DNA from: Ruegeria sp. YS9 | Lineage (GTDB): Bacteria; Pseudomonadota; Alphaproteobacteria; Rhodobacterales; Rhodobacteraceae | DNA: 64,000 nt | Assembly (NCBI RefSeq): GCF_024628725.1 | Contig: NZ_CP102409.1 | Span: forward strand, 2,637,001 to 2,701,000 | Direction: 5' to 3' | Shown: positions 42,042 through 51,726 of the stretch, in pieces | Numbering within the stretch: the first letter of the stretch is position 1 | How the letters are laid out: each line of letters opens with the position of its first letter | The notes under the pieces: generated by a model | What the model was told of the DNA's origin: nothing | Database searches by the model: none | Seen by the model: the letters and a program-made list of their open reading frames with translations, nothing else | Position numbers and translations under genes: made by a program

Positions 42042-43091
42042 TTAGAAGTTGAACTGAGCACCGAAGTCAGCCTTGATGGTCGAGTCTGCGCAAGAGTCAC
42101 AGTCGTTTACACCCAGACCACCGCGCAGCGATGCACCGCCACCCAGGTCGTAGATTGCACCGATTGCAACCTGCTGAAGGTCAGCAGATGCGTTACCGTC
42201 ACCATAGGTGAACAGCAGGGTGGTTGCAGCGCCCAGGTTGTAGGCAGCCGACAGACCCCATGCAGTACCGTCGGTCGAAGCAACTTTGGTTGCGTCGTCC
42301 GCGACAAACAGAGTACCCGAGAAGTCACCCCATTCGCCACCCAGGGTCAGAACGGTCAGGCTCGGATCGCTGCCTGCGCCACCGTCGGTCTGACCATAGG
42401 CCAGAGCGGCAGTGATGTTGTTGAAGGTGTAGGTCGCGCTGATGTCCCAGCGGTCTGCGTCAGTGGTGGTCGAAGTGGCGCCACCAGCTGCAACAGTTGT
42501 AACCTGCGCTTGGTCATAAGACGCACCAAACGAGAAGTCGCCAACCGAATACTGGAAGAACACAGCGTTCGCGCCCGAACCGGTCGACGAGTACGCCAGG
42601 AAGCTGTAGTCAACGCCCGAGTACTGACCTGCGAACAGTTCCAGACCTACTTCGTTGCCGTAGTAGTTTGCCAGGTTGTCAAACGAACCTGCGACGTTGC
42701 CCGCGTCAACACGCAGACCGCCGTAGATGACCGAGAAGCGTGCGCCGTTCAGGCCGGCCGAGTTTGCTTCACCGGTGCTGCTGTCTTCGTCAGCTTGCAG
42801 ACGAACACGGCCTTCAAAACGAACGCCGCCGTCGGTTTCTGCGATGCCGTCGATGTTCAGACGGAAGCGCGAGACCAGGATAGCGTCGTCAGACTGTGCG
42901 GTCGAGCTTGCGGATACGTCATCTGCTGTGCCCATCAGGCCGTCTGCGCCAGGTCCAGTAACGGTTGTGGTTGCGGTACGGTCTTCAGTGTAACCAATAC
43001 CAAAACGGCCGTAACCGCTGAAGTTAATCTCAGCTGCCGCAACGCCTGCGGTCGCGATCAGCGCCGTCGATGCGAAGAGAACTTTTTTCAT
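42042..43091 (-). CDS. Outer-membrane porin, Rhodobacter type
   Basis: A 349-residue beta-barrel precursor. The signal peptide MKKVLFASTALIATAGVAAA is cut before EINFSGYGRFG, the first strand. Strands alternate with acidic, Thr/Gly/Asp-rich loops, and the C-terminus ends in the BAM-recognised phenylalanine (AQFNF). GLELFAGQYSGVDYSFLAYS and WDISATYTFNNITAALAYGQ are typical strand pairs. It allows diffusion of small solutes. The coding strand uses an unusually even, strong codon set, consistent with high expression. The start is ATG 43091 with GAGGGA upstream. Confidence 0.9.
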   Translation of the reverse strand: MKKVLFASTALIATAGVAAAEINFSGYGRFGIGYTEDRTATTTVTGPGADGLMGTADDVSASSTAQSDDAILVSRFRLNIDGIAETDGGVRFEGRVRLQADEDSSTGEANSAGLNGARFSVIYGGLRVDAGNVAGSFDNLANYYGNEVGLELFAGQYSGVDYSFLAYSSTGSGANAVFFQYSVGDFSFGASYDQAQVTTVAAGGATSTTTDADRWDISATYTFNNITAALAYGQTDGGAGSDPSLTVLTLGGEWGDFSGTLFVADDATKVASTDGTAWGLSAAYNLGAATTLLFTYGDGNASADLQQVAIGAIYDLGGGASLRGGLGVNDCDSCADSTIKADFGAQFNF

Positions 43092-43130
43092 CTTGTTTCC
43101 CTCGGTTTCTTTCAAAAGAGTTATCTACTC

Positions 43131-43152
43131 GACACATGCCTCGGCATATGTC
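43131..43152. promoter_or_regulatory. Inverted repeat in the porin upstream region
   Basis: GACACATGCC (43131-43140) and GGCATATGTC (43143-43152) pair with one mismatch around a 2-bp centre. They lie 40 bp upstream of the porin ATG, in a 285-bp gap (43092-43376) with no other gene. It could be an operator or part of the mRNA leader. Confidence 0.4.
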
Positions 43153-43376
43153 TCAGCACGGACACCGTTTCGCTCTTTTTGCCCCCATTGCGCAAGCTTG
43201 GCATAAACCCGGTCACGTCATTGGGGTCAGATTGGTGCAAGGATGCCACAGTTCCTTTTCGCCCGGATGCGGGTGATACACTTACATTTCAGAAGAATAG
43301 GCTTGTTGCAGCGAGGGTCCTTGGCTAGGAGTATGCCCTGAATACTGCAAAACAAGTGAAACAGGACCTGCTGACA

Positions 43377-43859
43377 ATGCGCCTGCCTACGATTTTGGGA
43401 TTAATCATGCTGACCACCACGATTGCGGCATGCGGGCAGAATCGAACCACTTCGACATATTCCCCCAATCCCGCCAGCGGTAATTCCGATGAACGCGAAC
43501 TGAACGATCCCGAACGTTCAACGTTGTGGGACATTTTCGATCGCAGCAAGGCCGAGCAGACCACCAATGTAAACCGGTACCTGTGGGCAGCTTCTCTGGA
43601 CATACTGAATTTCCTGCCTGTGCAGGAGGTCGATCCGTTTACCGGAGTGATCGTAACAGGTTACGGCACCCCTCCGGGCGGAGGCCGGTCATACAGGGCG
43701 ACCGTACACATCAGCGATCCGGCGCTTGCGGCCCGGTCTTTGTCCGTCGCCCTGCAATCCAGCGGGGGCGCCCCGGTAAGCGCGGCAACAACCCGCGCCG
43801 TGGAGGATGCGATTCTGTCCCGCGCCCGTCAGCTGCGCATCGCCGACAACAAGTTCTAG
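43377..43859 (+). CDS. DUF3576-domain lipoprotein
   Basis: A 160-residue envelope lipoprotein. The signal ends at TIAACGQ with Cys19. The body carries the DUF3576 pattern: STLWDIFDRSKAEQTTNVNRYLW, ASLDILNFLPVQEVDPFTGV and IVTGYGTPPGGGRSYRATVH. The family is limited to alphaproteobacteria and of unknown function. I use the ATG at 43377; a GTG at 43356 is in frame. It lies 72 bp upstream of leuS with a strong terminator between. Confidence 0.87.
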   Translation: MRLPTILGLIMLTTTIAACGQNRTTSTYSPNPASGNSDERELNDPERSTLWDIFDRSKAEQTTNVNRYLWAASLDILNFLPVQEVDPFTGVIVTGYGTPPGGGRSYRATVHISDPALAARSLSVALQSSGGAPVSAATTRAVEDAILSRARQLRIADNKF

Positions 43860-43886
43860 CACTCCGCCGAAAATCACACTAATACC

Positions 43887-43912
43887 ACGCCGGGTTCCTA
43901 CCCGGCGTTTTC
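43887..43912 (+). terminator. Rho-independent terminator after the DUF3576 gene
   Basis: A 9-bp perfect stem ACGCCGGGT / ACCCGGCGT (43887-43895 with 43900-43908), 4-nt loop TCCT, followed by TTTTC. It separates the lipoprotein gene from leuS. Confidence 0.82.
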
Positions 43913-43931
43913 ATTCACGAAGGACCGCACA

Positions 43932-46469
43932 ATGTCGCGCTATTCGGCCACCGAAATCGAAGCAAAATGGCAAGAGGCCTGGGACAAGGCCGGGATCTTC
44001 ACCGCCAAACGGACGGCGGACAAGCCGAAATACTATGTGCTTGAGATGTTCCCCTACCCGTCGGGGCGAATCCATATGGGGCATGTGCGCAACTATACGA
44101 TGGGCGACGTCATCGCGCGGCACAAGCTGGCCACCGGGCACAATGTTCTGCACCCAATGGGCTGGGACGCGTTCGGGATGCCGGCGGAAAACGCTGCCAT
44201 GGCGATTGGCGGCCACCCCAAGGAATGGACTTACGGCAATATCGCCGACATGCGCGCCCAGATGAAGCCGCTGGGCCTGTCGATCGACTGGTCCCGTGAA
44301 TTCGCCACATGTGACCCGGAATATTATGGCCAGCAGCAGGCGCTGTTCCTCGACATGCTCGAGGCCGGGCTGGTCTATCGCAAGAATGCCGTGGTGAACT
44401 GGGATCCGGTCGACATGACCGTTTTGGCCAATGAACAGGTGGAAAACGGGCGCGGATGGCGCTCGGGCGCGCTGGTGGAACGGCGCGAGCTGACGCAGTG
44501 GTTCTTCAAGATCTCGGATTTCGCCGAAGAGCTGCTCGAGGCGCTGGATACGCTCGAGAACTGGCCCGCCAAGGTGCGGCTGATGCAGGAAAACTGGATC
44601 GGCAAGTCGCGCGGCCTGCAATTCGGGTTCGAGCGCACCGATGGTGGGGAACCGATAACTGTCTACACGACGCGGCCCGACACGCTGCTGGGTGCGTCCT
44701 TCGTGGGGATCTCGCCCGATCACCCGATCGCCAAACAGCTTGAGGCCGAAATCCCGGAAGTCGCTGAATTCGTTGCGGAATGCCGCAAGGGCGGCACCAC
44801 GGAAGAGGCCATCGAAACTGGCGAGAAGCTGGGTTTCGACACCGGCATCCGCGTCAAGCACCCGCTGGACCCGAACTGGGAACTGCCGGTCTGGATCGCC
44901 AATTTCATCCTGATGGACTATGGCACCGGCGCGATTTTTGCCTGCCCGGCCCATGACCAGCGCGACCTTGATTTCTGCCGCAAATACGACCTGCCGGTGA
45001 TCGATACGTTCTTTGCGCTGGACGACGACACACCGGTCGACAAGATCGCCTTTGTCCCGCCAAAGACCGAGAAAGTCCGTTGGGTGAACCATTTCGCGGG
45101 CCTGACCGAAGCAACCGGCGAAGAGGCGATCAACACCACCATCGATTTCGCCGAAAAAGCCGGTTGGGGCGAAGGGGTCACGAAATATCGCCTGCGGGAC
45201 TGGGGCCTCAGCCGCCAGCGCTATTGGGGCTGCCCGATTCCTGTCGTTCACTGCGACAGCTGTGGTGTGGTCCCTGAAAAGAAAGAGAACCTTCCGGTTC
45301 GCCTGCCCGATGATGTCACCTTCGACAAACCGGGAAATCCGCTGGATCGCCACCCGACCTGGCGCGACTGCGCCTGCCCGAATTGTGGCGCCCCTGCCAA
45401 ACGCGAGACCGACACGATGGACACATTCGTGGATTCGTCATGGTATTTCGCCCGATTCACCGCTCCGCGCGCGGAAACACCCACCGATCTGGCCGAGGCG
45501 GAATATTGGATGAATGTAGACCAGTATATCGGCGGTATCGAACACGCGATTCTGCACCTGCTGTATTCGCGGTTCTTCGCCCGCGCGATGAACATCACCG
45601 GGCATTTGCCGGACAAAGCCATCGAACCCTTCGACGCGCTGTTCACCCAAGGCATGGTGACGCACGAGATCTACCAGACCCGCGATGCCAACGGTCGCCC
45701 GGTCTATCACCTGCCCGAGGAGGTCACAGACGGAAAACTGGCCGACGGCACAGAGGTCGAGATCATCCCATCGGCCAAAATGTCAAAGTCCAAGAAGAAC
45801 GTTGTCGACCCGGTCAGCATCATCTCGGCCTTCGGCGCCGACACAGCCCGCTGGTTCGTGCTGTCCGATTCGCCGCCCGAACGGGACGTGGAATGGACGG
45901 CTGCGGGGGCCGAGGCCGCGTACAAGCATCTCAACCGTGTCTGGACTCTCTGCGACAAGATCGGTGCCATGGACCCGAACGCCACGGGCGAAGGCGATGA
46001 GGAGCTGCTGCGCGAGATGCACAAAACCATCCGCGACGTGACATTGGGTGTTGAAAGCTTTGGCTTCAACGCGGCCATCGCCAAGCTTTATGCCTTCACC
46101 AACACGCTGGCGAAATCCAAGGCAGGTGCTGCGGCCCAAAAGCAGGCCATCAAAACGCTGGCACAGCTGATGTCGCCGATGACACCGCATCTGGCGGAAG
46201 ATATTTGGGCCCATCAGGGCGGCGAAGGCCTTGTTGCCGTTGCGCCATGGCCCGTCGCCGACGAGGCGATGCTGGTTGATGACACCGTCACCTTGCCGAT
46301 TCAGATCAACGGCAAGCGTCGCGCGGAAATCAGCGTGGCCAAGGATCTGGACAAAGCCGAGGTTGAAAAAATTGCGCTCAGCACCGAAGCTGTTCAAAAG
46401 GCGCTGGAAGGGAATGCGCCGAAGAAAGTGATCGTCGTTCCAGGCCGGATTGTGAATGTTGTCGTTTGA
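43932..46469 (+). CDS. leuS: Leucyl-tRNA synthetase
   Basis: An 845-residue class I synthetase that charges tRNA-Leu. The HIGH motif appears as [15 protein letters not shown] near residue 45 and KMSKS as [14 protein letters not shown] near 620. Between them lies the CP1 editing domain ([33 protein letters not shown], with the editing Asp) and a zinc-type insert with HCDSCGVV and CPNCGAP. The C-terminal anticodon-binding and VKV-type domains are complete. lptE starts inside its last 14 nt, so leuS, lptE and holA form a tight operon. Confidence 0.97.
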   Translation: MSRYSATEIEAKWQEAWDKAGIFTAKRTADKPKYYVLEMFPYPSGRIHMGHVRNYTMGDVIARHKLATGHNVLHPMGWDAFGMPAENAAMAIGGHPKEWTYGNIADMRAQMKPLGLSIDWSREFATCDPEYYGQQQALFLDMLEAGLVYRKNAVVNWDPVDMTVLANEQVENGRGWRSGALVERRELTQWFFKISDFAEELLEALDTLENWPAKVRLMQENWIGKSRGLQFGFERTDGGEPITVYTTRPDTLLGASFVGISPDHPIAKQLEAEIPEVAEFVAECRKGGTTEEAIETGEKLGFDTGIRVKHPLDPNWELPVWIANFILMDYGTGAIFACPAHDQRDLDFCRKYDLPVIDTFFALDDDTPVDKIAFVPPKTEKVRWVNHFAGLTEATGEEAINTTIDFAEKAGWGEGVTKYRLRDWGLSRQRYWGCPIPVVHCDSCGVVPEKKENLPVRLPDDVTFDKPGNPLDRHPTWRDCACPNCGAPAKRETDTMDTFVDSSWYFARFTAPRAETPTDLAEAEYWMNVDQYIGGIEHAILHLLYSRFFARAMNITGHLPDKAIEPFDALFTQGMVTHEIYQTRDANGRPVYHLPEEVTDGKLADGTEVEIIPSAKMSKSKKNVVDPVSIISAFGADTARWFVLSDSPPERDVEWTAAGAEAAYKHLNRVWTLCDKIGAMDPNATGEGDEELLREMHKTIRDVTLGVESFGFNAAIAKLYAFTNTLAKSKAGAAAQKQAIKTLAQLMSPMTPHLAEDIWAHQGGEGLVAVAPWPVADEAMLVDDTVTLPIQINGKRRAEISVAKDLDKAEVEKIALSTEAVQKALEGNAPKKVIVVPGRIVNVVV

Positions 46470-46947
46470 TCGCAGAACGTTTTTGCTGATGCCGCTGGCG
46501 CTGGCCGCCTGCGGCTTTGAGCCCGTCTATGCACCTGGCGGATCGGGTTCGGCCTTGTATGGCCGCGTCGAGGTGTCGGCGCCCAACACCGTGGAAAGCT
46601 ATTTGTTGGTCCAAAATCTGGAACAGCAACTGGGGCGAAGCGCCGGGTCGGTGAACGATTACAAGCTGGATGTTCAGGTTTCGACCGTAACGCGTGGCGC
46701 AGCAATCACCACCACAAACGAAACGCAGCGCTACACCATCGACGGAAGCGCACAATACAACCTGCGGTCCAACGCAACCGGTCAGATCATCGCCTCGGGC
46801 TCGGTGGCGGATTTTGTGTCATATTCTGCCGCAGGATCGACCGTTTCCACATTGGCGGATGAGCGCGATGCCAAGAGACGGCTGATGATGATTCTGTCGG
46901 GTCAGATCATGAACCGACTTTACGCCACACCGGATCTGGCCGCATGA
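46456..46947 (+). CDS. lptE: LPS-assembly lipoprotein LptE
   Basis: A 163-residue outer-membrane lipoprotein that plugs and helps fold LptD for LPS export. The signal [18 protein letters not shown] ends at Cys19 and is followed by the family's [11 protein letters not shown]. The later pattern [20 protein letters not shown] and TRYT-like sheet regions fit LptE. It overlaps leuS by 14 nt and holA by 4 nt, the gene order leuS-lptE-holA known from many proteobacteria. Confidence 0.88.
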   Translation: MLSFDRRTFLLMPLALAACGFEPVYAPGGSGSALYGRVEVSAPNTVESYLLVQNLEQQLGRSAGSVNDYKLDVQVSTVTRGAAITTTNETQRYTIDGSAQYNLRSNATGQIIASGSVADFVSYSAAGSTVSTLADERDAKRRLMMILSGQIMNRLYATPDLAA

Positions 46948-47972
46948 AGCTGAGCCCGCGCGAGGCTGAGGGGTATTTTGCCAAGCCGGACGCGGACAAG
47001 ACCGGGCTGCTTATCTATGGCGCGGATGCGATGCGGGTTGCGCTCAAGCGGCAACAGGTGCTGGCCGCTCTGCTTGGCCCCCAAGCCGAAGAAGAAATGC
47101 GCATGACCCGCATGCCCGGTGGCGATCTGCGTGGTGATCCCGCCCTGCTGCTGGACGCGGTCAAGGCGGTCGGCTTCTTTCCCGGTCCACGTGCCGTTTT
47201 CGTGGAAGACGCAACCGAAACCGCGGCGTCGGCAATTCTGGCCGCGCTCGAAGATTGGGCCCCCGGAGACGCCCAGATCATCGTGACCGCGGGGCAATTG
47301 AAACCCAGCTCGAAGATCCGCAAGGCGTTCGAAGGCCACCCTGCCGCCTATGCCGTCGGCATTTATGACGACCCTCCCTCACGCGCCGAAGTGGAACGGG
47401 TTCTTGCCGAGTCGGGTATGAAAAACGTGCCCCGTGATGTCATGTCTGCAATCAGCGAATTGGCAGTAAGCCTCAGCCCCGGTGATTTCGCCCAAACGAT
47501 TGAAAAACTGTCTCTTTACAAACGCGGTGACAGCACTGATTTGACAATCGAAGATATCGAGGCCTGCGCTCCGCGCTCGACCGAGGCGGCGCTGGATGAT
47601 GTTCTCAACGTCGTTGCCGAGGGCCGCGCCGGTGAGATCGGGCCGCTGATCCGGAGGTTGCAGGCGCAGGGCACCAACGGCGTGACTCTGTGCATCGGAG
47701 CAATGCGGCATTTTCGGACACTCTATGCCTGCGCGTCCGATCCCGGTGGTGCTGCGCAGGGCATCGGCAAGCTGCGTCCGCCGGTTTACGGCAAGCGGCG
47801 TGACCGTATCCTGCGACAGGCACAAGGTTGGGGGGCGGCCAAGCTGCAAACCGCGCTGACGGTTCTGACGGATACGGATTTGGCGCTGCGCTCTGCCGGG
47901 CAGACAGCCCCTGCCATGGCGCTGGTGGAACGCGCGATGATCCGTTTGGCGATGTTGGCGCGATCCCGCTAA
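46944..47972 (+). CDS. holA: DNA polymerase III subunit delta
   Basis: A 342-residue clamp-loader subunit that opens the beta clamp. It has the AAA-like fold without a Walker A lysine: TGLLIYGADAMRVALKRQQV at the N-terminus, ILAALEDWAPGDAQIIVTAG, and the C-terminal helical collar with IGAMRHFRTLYACAS and ALVERAMIRLAMLAR. Its start overlaps lptE by 4 nt. It ends the operon, 1 nt before the stop of the convergent flavoprotein gene. Confidence 0.92.
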   Translation: MKLSPREAEGYFAKPDADKTGLLIYGADAMRVALKRQQVLAALLGPQAEEEMRMTRMPGGDLRGDPALLLDAVKAVGFFPGPRAVFVEDATETAASAILAALEDWAPGDAQIIVTAGQLKPSSKIRKAFEGHPAAYAVGIYDDPPSRAEVERVLAESGMKNVPRDVMSAISELAVSLSPGDFAQTIEKLSLYKRGDSTDLTIEDIEACAPRSTEAALDDVLNVVAEGRAGEIGPLIRRLQAQGTNGVTLCIGAMRHFRTLYACASDPGGAAQGIGKLRPPVYGKRRDRILRQAQGWGAAKLQTALTVLTDTDLALRSAGQTAPAMALVERAMIRLAMLARSR

Positions 47973-47973
47973 C

Positions 47974-49158
47974 TCACTTGGCCGTTTCAAGCCAATCTGC
48001 GGCGGCCTGACCGGCCCAGCGCCCGGTCGCCAAGCAAGCCGTGAGCAGATATCCCCCGGTTGCGGCTTCCCAATCCAGCATTTCACCGGCGCAGAACACA
48101 CCCGGCAGGGACGTCAGCATCAGCCCGTCATCCAGCTCTGTCCGTTTCACACCACCTGCGGTCGAAATGGCTTCGTCCATCGGGCGAAGTCCGGCATGCC
48201 GGATTGGCAGCTTTTTCAACATGCTCACTTGCACGGATTGAGAATGGCCGCCGTGTTTGGTCATTTCATGAAACAGGGCGATTTTCTGAGCGGACAGGTT
48301 CAGCGACTTTCTCATCCACTGGGACAGCGTTGTTTTCGACCGTTTCGCAGAAAACCGCGCCAGCAGAGCCTGTTGGTCCAGATCAGGCTTCAGATCAGCA
48401 AACAATGGCTGCCCCGCGCGCAAGGCCGGTGTCAGCGAATACAGCCCGCCCCCTTCCAGACCGGTTCTGGAAATCGCTGCCTCTCCTCGGCTCTCCAGGT
48501 CACCTGCCATCCATCGGACCGATTTCAATGCGGCCCCGAAATGAGGCTGCATATGTGGGCTCCAATCAACGGAAATGGCTGAGTTTGCAGGTTCGAACGG
48601 AGCCAGCGCCACGCCTTTTCCGGCCAATATCTGCGCCCAGTGACCGTCCGAGCCAAGGCGGGCCCAGCTTGCGCCGCCCAGTGCCAGCACGGTGACATCC
48701 GCTGAGATACTGCGCCGCCCGTCCGGGGTGTCAAACACCAGCTCTTCACCGTTCCAGCCGGTCCAACGCCAGCGGGTCCTGACCTCGACCCCGGCCTTGC
48801 CCAACCGTGCCAGCCAGGCCCGCAACAAAGGCGAGGCCTTCATGGATTCAGGAAACACGCGCCCCGTCGAGCCGACAAACAGCGTCTGACCCAGATCACG
48901 CGCCCAGTGCTGCACCGCCTCGGCATCAAAGTCAGTCATGATCGGGCGCAACCAATCCGCCGCTTCACCATAGGCACGGATCAGGTCATCAAGCGGCTCG
49001 TCCTTGGTCAGGTTCAGCCCCGATTTCCCGGCCATCAGAAATTTGCGCGCGATCGAAGGTTTGGCCTCGGCCACCCATACCGAATGCCCGGCTGCGGCCA
49101 GCTGTTCGGCCGCCATCAACCCGGCGGGGCCTGCTCCGATCACCATTGCCTGCGCCAT
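47974..49158 (-). CDS. BaiN/HI0933-type flavoprotein (TIGR03862-like)
   Basis: A 394-residue NAD(P)/FAD-dependent oxidoreductase. The N-terminal FAD loop is MVIGAGPAGLMAAEQLAAAG, followed by the family motif KFLMAGKSGLNLTKDEP. DVTVLALGGASWARLGSDG lies in the middle and the FAD-closing LPGVFCAGEMLDWEAATGGY at the end. These match the stand-alone flavoprotein group near HI0933/BaiN; the substrate is unknown. The start is ATG 49158 with AGAGGG upstream; the longer open frame to 49416 overlaps the divergent HNH gene. Confidence 0.88.
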   Translation of the reverse strand: MAQAMVIGAGPAGLMAAEQLAAAGHSVWVAEAKPSIARKFLMAGKSGLNLTKDEPLDDLIRAYGEAADWLRPIMTDFDAEAVQHWARDLGQTLFVGSTGRVFPESMKASPLLRAWLARLGKAGVEVRTRWRWTGWNGEELVFDTPDGRRSISADVTVLALGGASWARLGSDGHWAQILAGKGVALAPFEPANSAISVDWSPHMQPHFGAALKSVRWMAGDLESRGEAAISRTGLEGGGLYSLTPALRAGQPLFADLKPDLDQQALLARFSAKRSKTTLSQWMRKSLNLSAQKIALFHEMTKHGGHSQSVQVSMLKKLPIRHAGLRPMDEAISTAGGVKRTELDDGLMLTSLPGVFCAGEMLDWEAATGGYLLTACLATGRWAGQAAADWLETAK

Positions 49159-49206
49159 TCGCACCCTCTTGCCTTCGCCCGTCACAGGCGCAAGTTTCAC
49201 ATCATC

Positions 49207-49503
49207 ATGACGAACAGCGATCCGATCTGCCCGCTTTGCGACCGCCCGATCCCCGACGGGGGTGGCAGCCTGCATCATCTGATCCCAAAACTCAAAGGAG
49301 GCAAGGGCGGACCGACCGTTCTGCTGCATCAGATCTGTCACAAAGAGGTGCACGCCACCCTGACCGAGGCCGAACTGGCACGCAGTTTCAACACGGTCGA
49401 GGCCCTGCGTGCGCATCCAAGGCTCGAGAAATTTCTGATCTGGGTCCGCAAACGCCCACCCGGGTTTCGTTCGAAAATTCCGGGCAAGCGGCGCGGGCGG
49501 TGA
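49207..49503 (+). CDS. HNH-type endonuclease domain protein
   Basis: A 98-residue protein with a compact His-Cys metal motif: CPLCDRPIP, then SLHHLIPKLKGGKGG and LLHQICHKEVHATLTEAEL, i.e. CxxC-HH-HxxCH as in small HNH nucleases. The rest is short and basic (RKRPPGFRSKIPGKRRGR). The family sometimes acts in DNA cleavage, but many such small proteins have no known role. The start at ATG 49207 is weakly supported. Its stop codon directly abuts that of the convergent VOC gene. Confidence 0.75.
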   Translation: MTNSDPICPLCDRPIPDGGGSLHHLIPKLKGGKGGPTVLLHQICHKEVHATLTEAELARSFNTVEALRAHPRLEKFLIWVRKRPPGFRSKIPGKRRGR

Positions 49504-50241
49504 TCAGCCCGGCAGGATCGGGTCGCCGAAAGTATCTGTCAGGGGCTCGGACAGGCCTTCGATCTCGATACCCTGAAAGTCCGGTACATGCGCGAATTGT
49601 GCGCCCGCAACATGCTGGAATTCCAACGTCGTATAGGCGCGTTTCCACAGCCATTCGCGGTTTTCAACAGCCCAAAGATCAGGATTGGGAGGGGTTTCGT
49701 CCGTAAAGGCATAGAAATGCAGGTCAAAGCCGCAAGGGGCGACCTCCTGCATCGACAGCAACGACATGCCCCGGGCGCGCCAGAACGCGTCTTCGGCGGC
49801 AATATCGCCGGTTCGAAGGGTAATCTGACCGATCCGAGCCCGCGCGAAGGGCGCGTCGGGGTCCGCCGCATGCGGCGGTCGGTTGCCTTCGAAATCATGT
49901 TGCAGCAGCTCGATGACGAACCCTTCGGGATCCGCAAGATGGCACATGTAGCCGATGTCCAGAAACTGGTTCGGCGTGCTCACTGGAACGTCAAACCTGC
50001 GCAGATGAGCCGCGGCAAGATCGACATCCGGCACAGTGATTCCTATCTTCCAGTACCGCTGCCCCCTGTCATGGGTGTATCCTCCTCCACCCGGCAGCAA
50101 CAAAATGTCTGCGTCTGCGCCGTCATAGCCGACACGGTGGCCGGTTTCTGCTTGGCCAACGTACATGCCCAAAACGTCGCGATAAAACGCGGCCAGCCGA
50201 TCCGGGTCAGCGACCCGCAGGCGCAGTGCAGACAGCCTCAT
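49504..50241 (-). CDS. VOC-family (glyoxalase/dioxygenase-like) protein, two-domain
   Basis: A 245-residue protein with two VOC modules. The first starts MRLSALRLRVADPDRLAAFY and includes GITVPDVDLAAAHLRRFDV and YMCHLADPEGFVIELLQHD, with a His and Glu as likely metal ligands. The second has IGQITLRTGDIAAEDAFWRA. Such proteins are extradiol dioxygenases, glyoxalases or epimerases; the reaction is not assigned. ATG 50241 overlaps the stop of the crotonase gene by 4 nt, supporting an SDR-crotonase-VOC operon. Confidence 0.82.
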   Translation of the reverse strand: MRLSALRLRVADPDRLAAFYRDVLGMYVGQAETGHRVGYDGADADILLLPGGGGYTHDRGQRYWKIGITVPDVDLAAAHLRRFDVPVSTPNQFLDIGYMCHLADPEGFVIELLQHDFEGNRPPHAADPDAPFARARIGQITLRTGDIAAEDAFWRARGMSLLSMQEVAPCGFDLHFYAFTDETPPNPDLWAVENREWLWKRAYTTLEFQHVAGAQFAHVPDFQGIEIEGLSEPLTDTFGDPILPG

Positions 50242-50846
50242 GAACACAACCTTGCGATTCCCGCTGCGATCTCGGGGTCGGCATTCACGCTGTCGGCCAC
50301 CAGATCGCGTGCGGTTTGCATCAGGTGATCGGGATCGACAATCCGGTCCACCAGACCAAATTCATACGCTTCCTGCGCGGTGATTTTCTGACCGGCCATG
50401 AGAATCAACTTGGCCCTGGCCGGTCCGACCAGAGCCGCCAGCCGCGCGGGGTCGGACGGTTGCGGCAGAAACCCCAGCTTCATCACCGGATAGAAGAACT
50501 TGGCCGATGGCACGGCAATGCGCAGATCACAGGCCAGCGCCATACCATTGGCCCCACCGGCCAGGGTGCCATTCAGTGCGGCGACGGTCAGACAGGGCAG
50601 CGCGGCAATGGCACCAGACAGCCTTTCCCAGACATCCGATTTGGCCAGACCGGCGCGCGCCTCGTCCAGATCTGCCCCGGCACTGAACACTTTGCCCGCG
50701 CCGGTCAGGATCAACGCCTTGGCCCCTGTCGCGGATTCGGCAATCTCGGCCAGTTCCGCCAGCATGGCCCCCGTCAGGGCGTTTGCTTTGTCAGGGTTGT
50801 TGATCGTGACGGTCCAGAGGCCGCCTTCTTTGGTCAAATCGATCAT
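50238..50846 (-). CDS. Crotonase-superfamily protein lacking both hydratase glutamates
   Basis: A 202-residue short crotonase (typical 255-260). The oxyanion-hole region AALNGTLAGGANGMALACDL and GAGKVFSAGADLDE are clear. However, the two catalytic glutamates of enoyl-CoA hydratase are replaced: Gly in GGANGMALA where GGGCELA is usual, and Val in FFYPVMKLGFLP where PEI/PEV is usual. Hydration of enoyl-CoA is therefore doubtful; isomerase, thioesterase or decarboxylase chemistry is possible. It overlaps the SDR and VOC genes by 4 nt each. Confidence 0.82.
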   Translation of the reverse strand: MIDLTKEGGLWTVTINNPDKANALTGAMLAELAEIAESATGAKALILTGAGKVFSAGADLDEARAGLAKSDVWERLSGAIAALPCLTVAALNGTLAGGANGMALACDLRIAVPSAKFFYPVMKLGFLPQPSDPARLAALVGPARAKLILMAGQKITAQEAYEFGLVDRIVDPDHLMQTARDLVADSVNADPEIAAGIARLCS

Positions 50847-51586
50847 ATCAGCCCGGCCCGTTTGCGAATGTCTTCAAGCCGCAGCGAAATTTCGGTGCCC
50901 AGGAACTCATCTGCATCATCGGAACACATCCACAGCAGCGCCCGTGCGGGCCAGTCTGCCGGAATGTGGGCATCCCAGTCCAGTTGACTGACGGGATTGA
51001 TGCCGCTGGCCTTGATCGAACGCTGCATATCGGTGGCCACCGTCCCCGGTGAAAGACCCATGGCGCGAATACCATTATGGGCTTCTTCCAGATGCAGACA
51101 TTCCGTGAGCATCTTGGCCCCGGCCTTCGAGGCGCAATAATGGCTCCAGGCTTCGACCGGGTTCGACGCCGCACCGGACGAGATCGTCAGAATGCTCCCT
51201 CCTCCCGCAGCCCGCATTACCGGCAACGCCGCGCGCATCCCATAGAAAATGCCTTTCAGGTTGATGTCGATGGCCTTGCTCCACGCCTCGGTGTCAGCAT
51301 TCGAGAGATGAAAGATCGGATCGATCACGCCGGCATTGCCGATCAGAACATCCAACCCACCGAACCGGTCCACGCATGTGGCCACGGCTTGTTCCACCTG
51401 CGCGAAATCGCTGACGTCACAGGCCAGTGCGATGGCCTGATCGCCCAATGAGGCCGCCAGGGCGTCAATCTGATCCTGGCTGCGGGCCACCAATGCGACA
51501 TTGGCGCCGGCTGCGGCAAAAACGCGCCCTGCCTCGGCCCCAATTCCTCGGCTAGCCCCGGTTATGAGAACAGTTTTTCCCTGCAT
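50843..51586 (-). CDS. Short-chain dehydrogenase/reductase
   Basis: A 247-residue classical SDR. The NAD(P) loop is VLITGASRGIGAEAGRVFAA, the structural motif is IGNAGVIDP, and the catalytic Ser-Tyr-Lys is in ISSGAASNPVEAWSHYCASKAG. SPGTVATDMQ completes the family signature. Arg near the loop suggests NADPH preference. The substrate is unknown; the coupled crotonase-like and VOC genes hint at a small acyl or aromatic pathway. ATG 51586 has GAGGAAGGG upstream and is preferred to the ATG at 51604. Confidence 0.87.
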   Translation of the reverse strand: MQGKTVLITGASRGIGAEAGRVFAAAGANVALVARSQDQIDALAASLGDQAIALACDVSDFAQVEQAVATCVDRFGGLDVLIGNAGVIDPIFHLSNADTEAWSKAIDINLKGIFYGMRAALPVMRAAGGGSILTISSGAASNPVEAWSHYCASKAGAKMLTECLHLEEAHNGIRAMGLSPGTVATDMQRSIKASGINPVSQLDWDAHIPADWPARALLWMCSDDADEFLGTEISLRLEDIRKRAGLI

Positions 51587-51726
51587 TTGCCCTTCCTCAC
51601 GCATTGCAATCTCTGCCGGCTACAGCCGTAACGCGTAAACGGGGAAAGGGTCCAGCCCTTGCCCCCTTGACGATACCCGCCACAAACCCGACCATGCGCC
51701 ACAAATTGATCAAGAAGGGTTACCTT

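Noticed and set aside
43911..45353. 480-residue open frame on the minus strand
   Set aside because: Antisense shadow of leuS.
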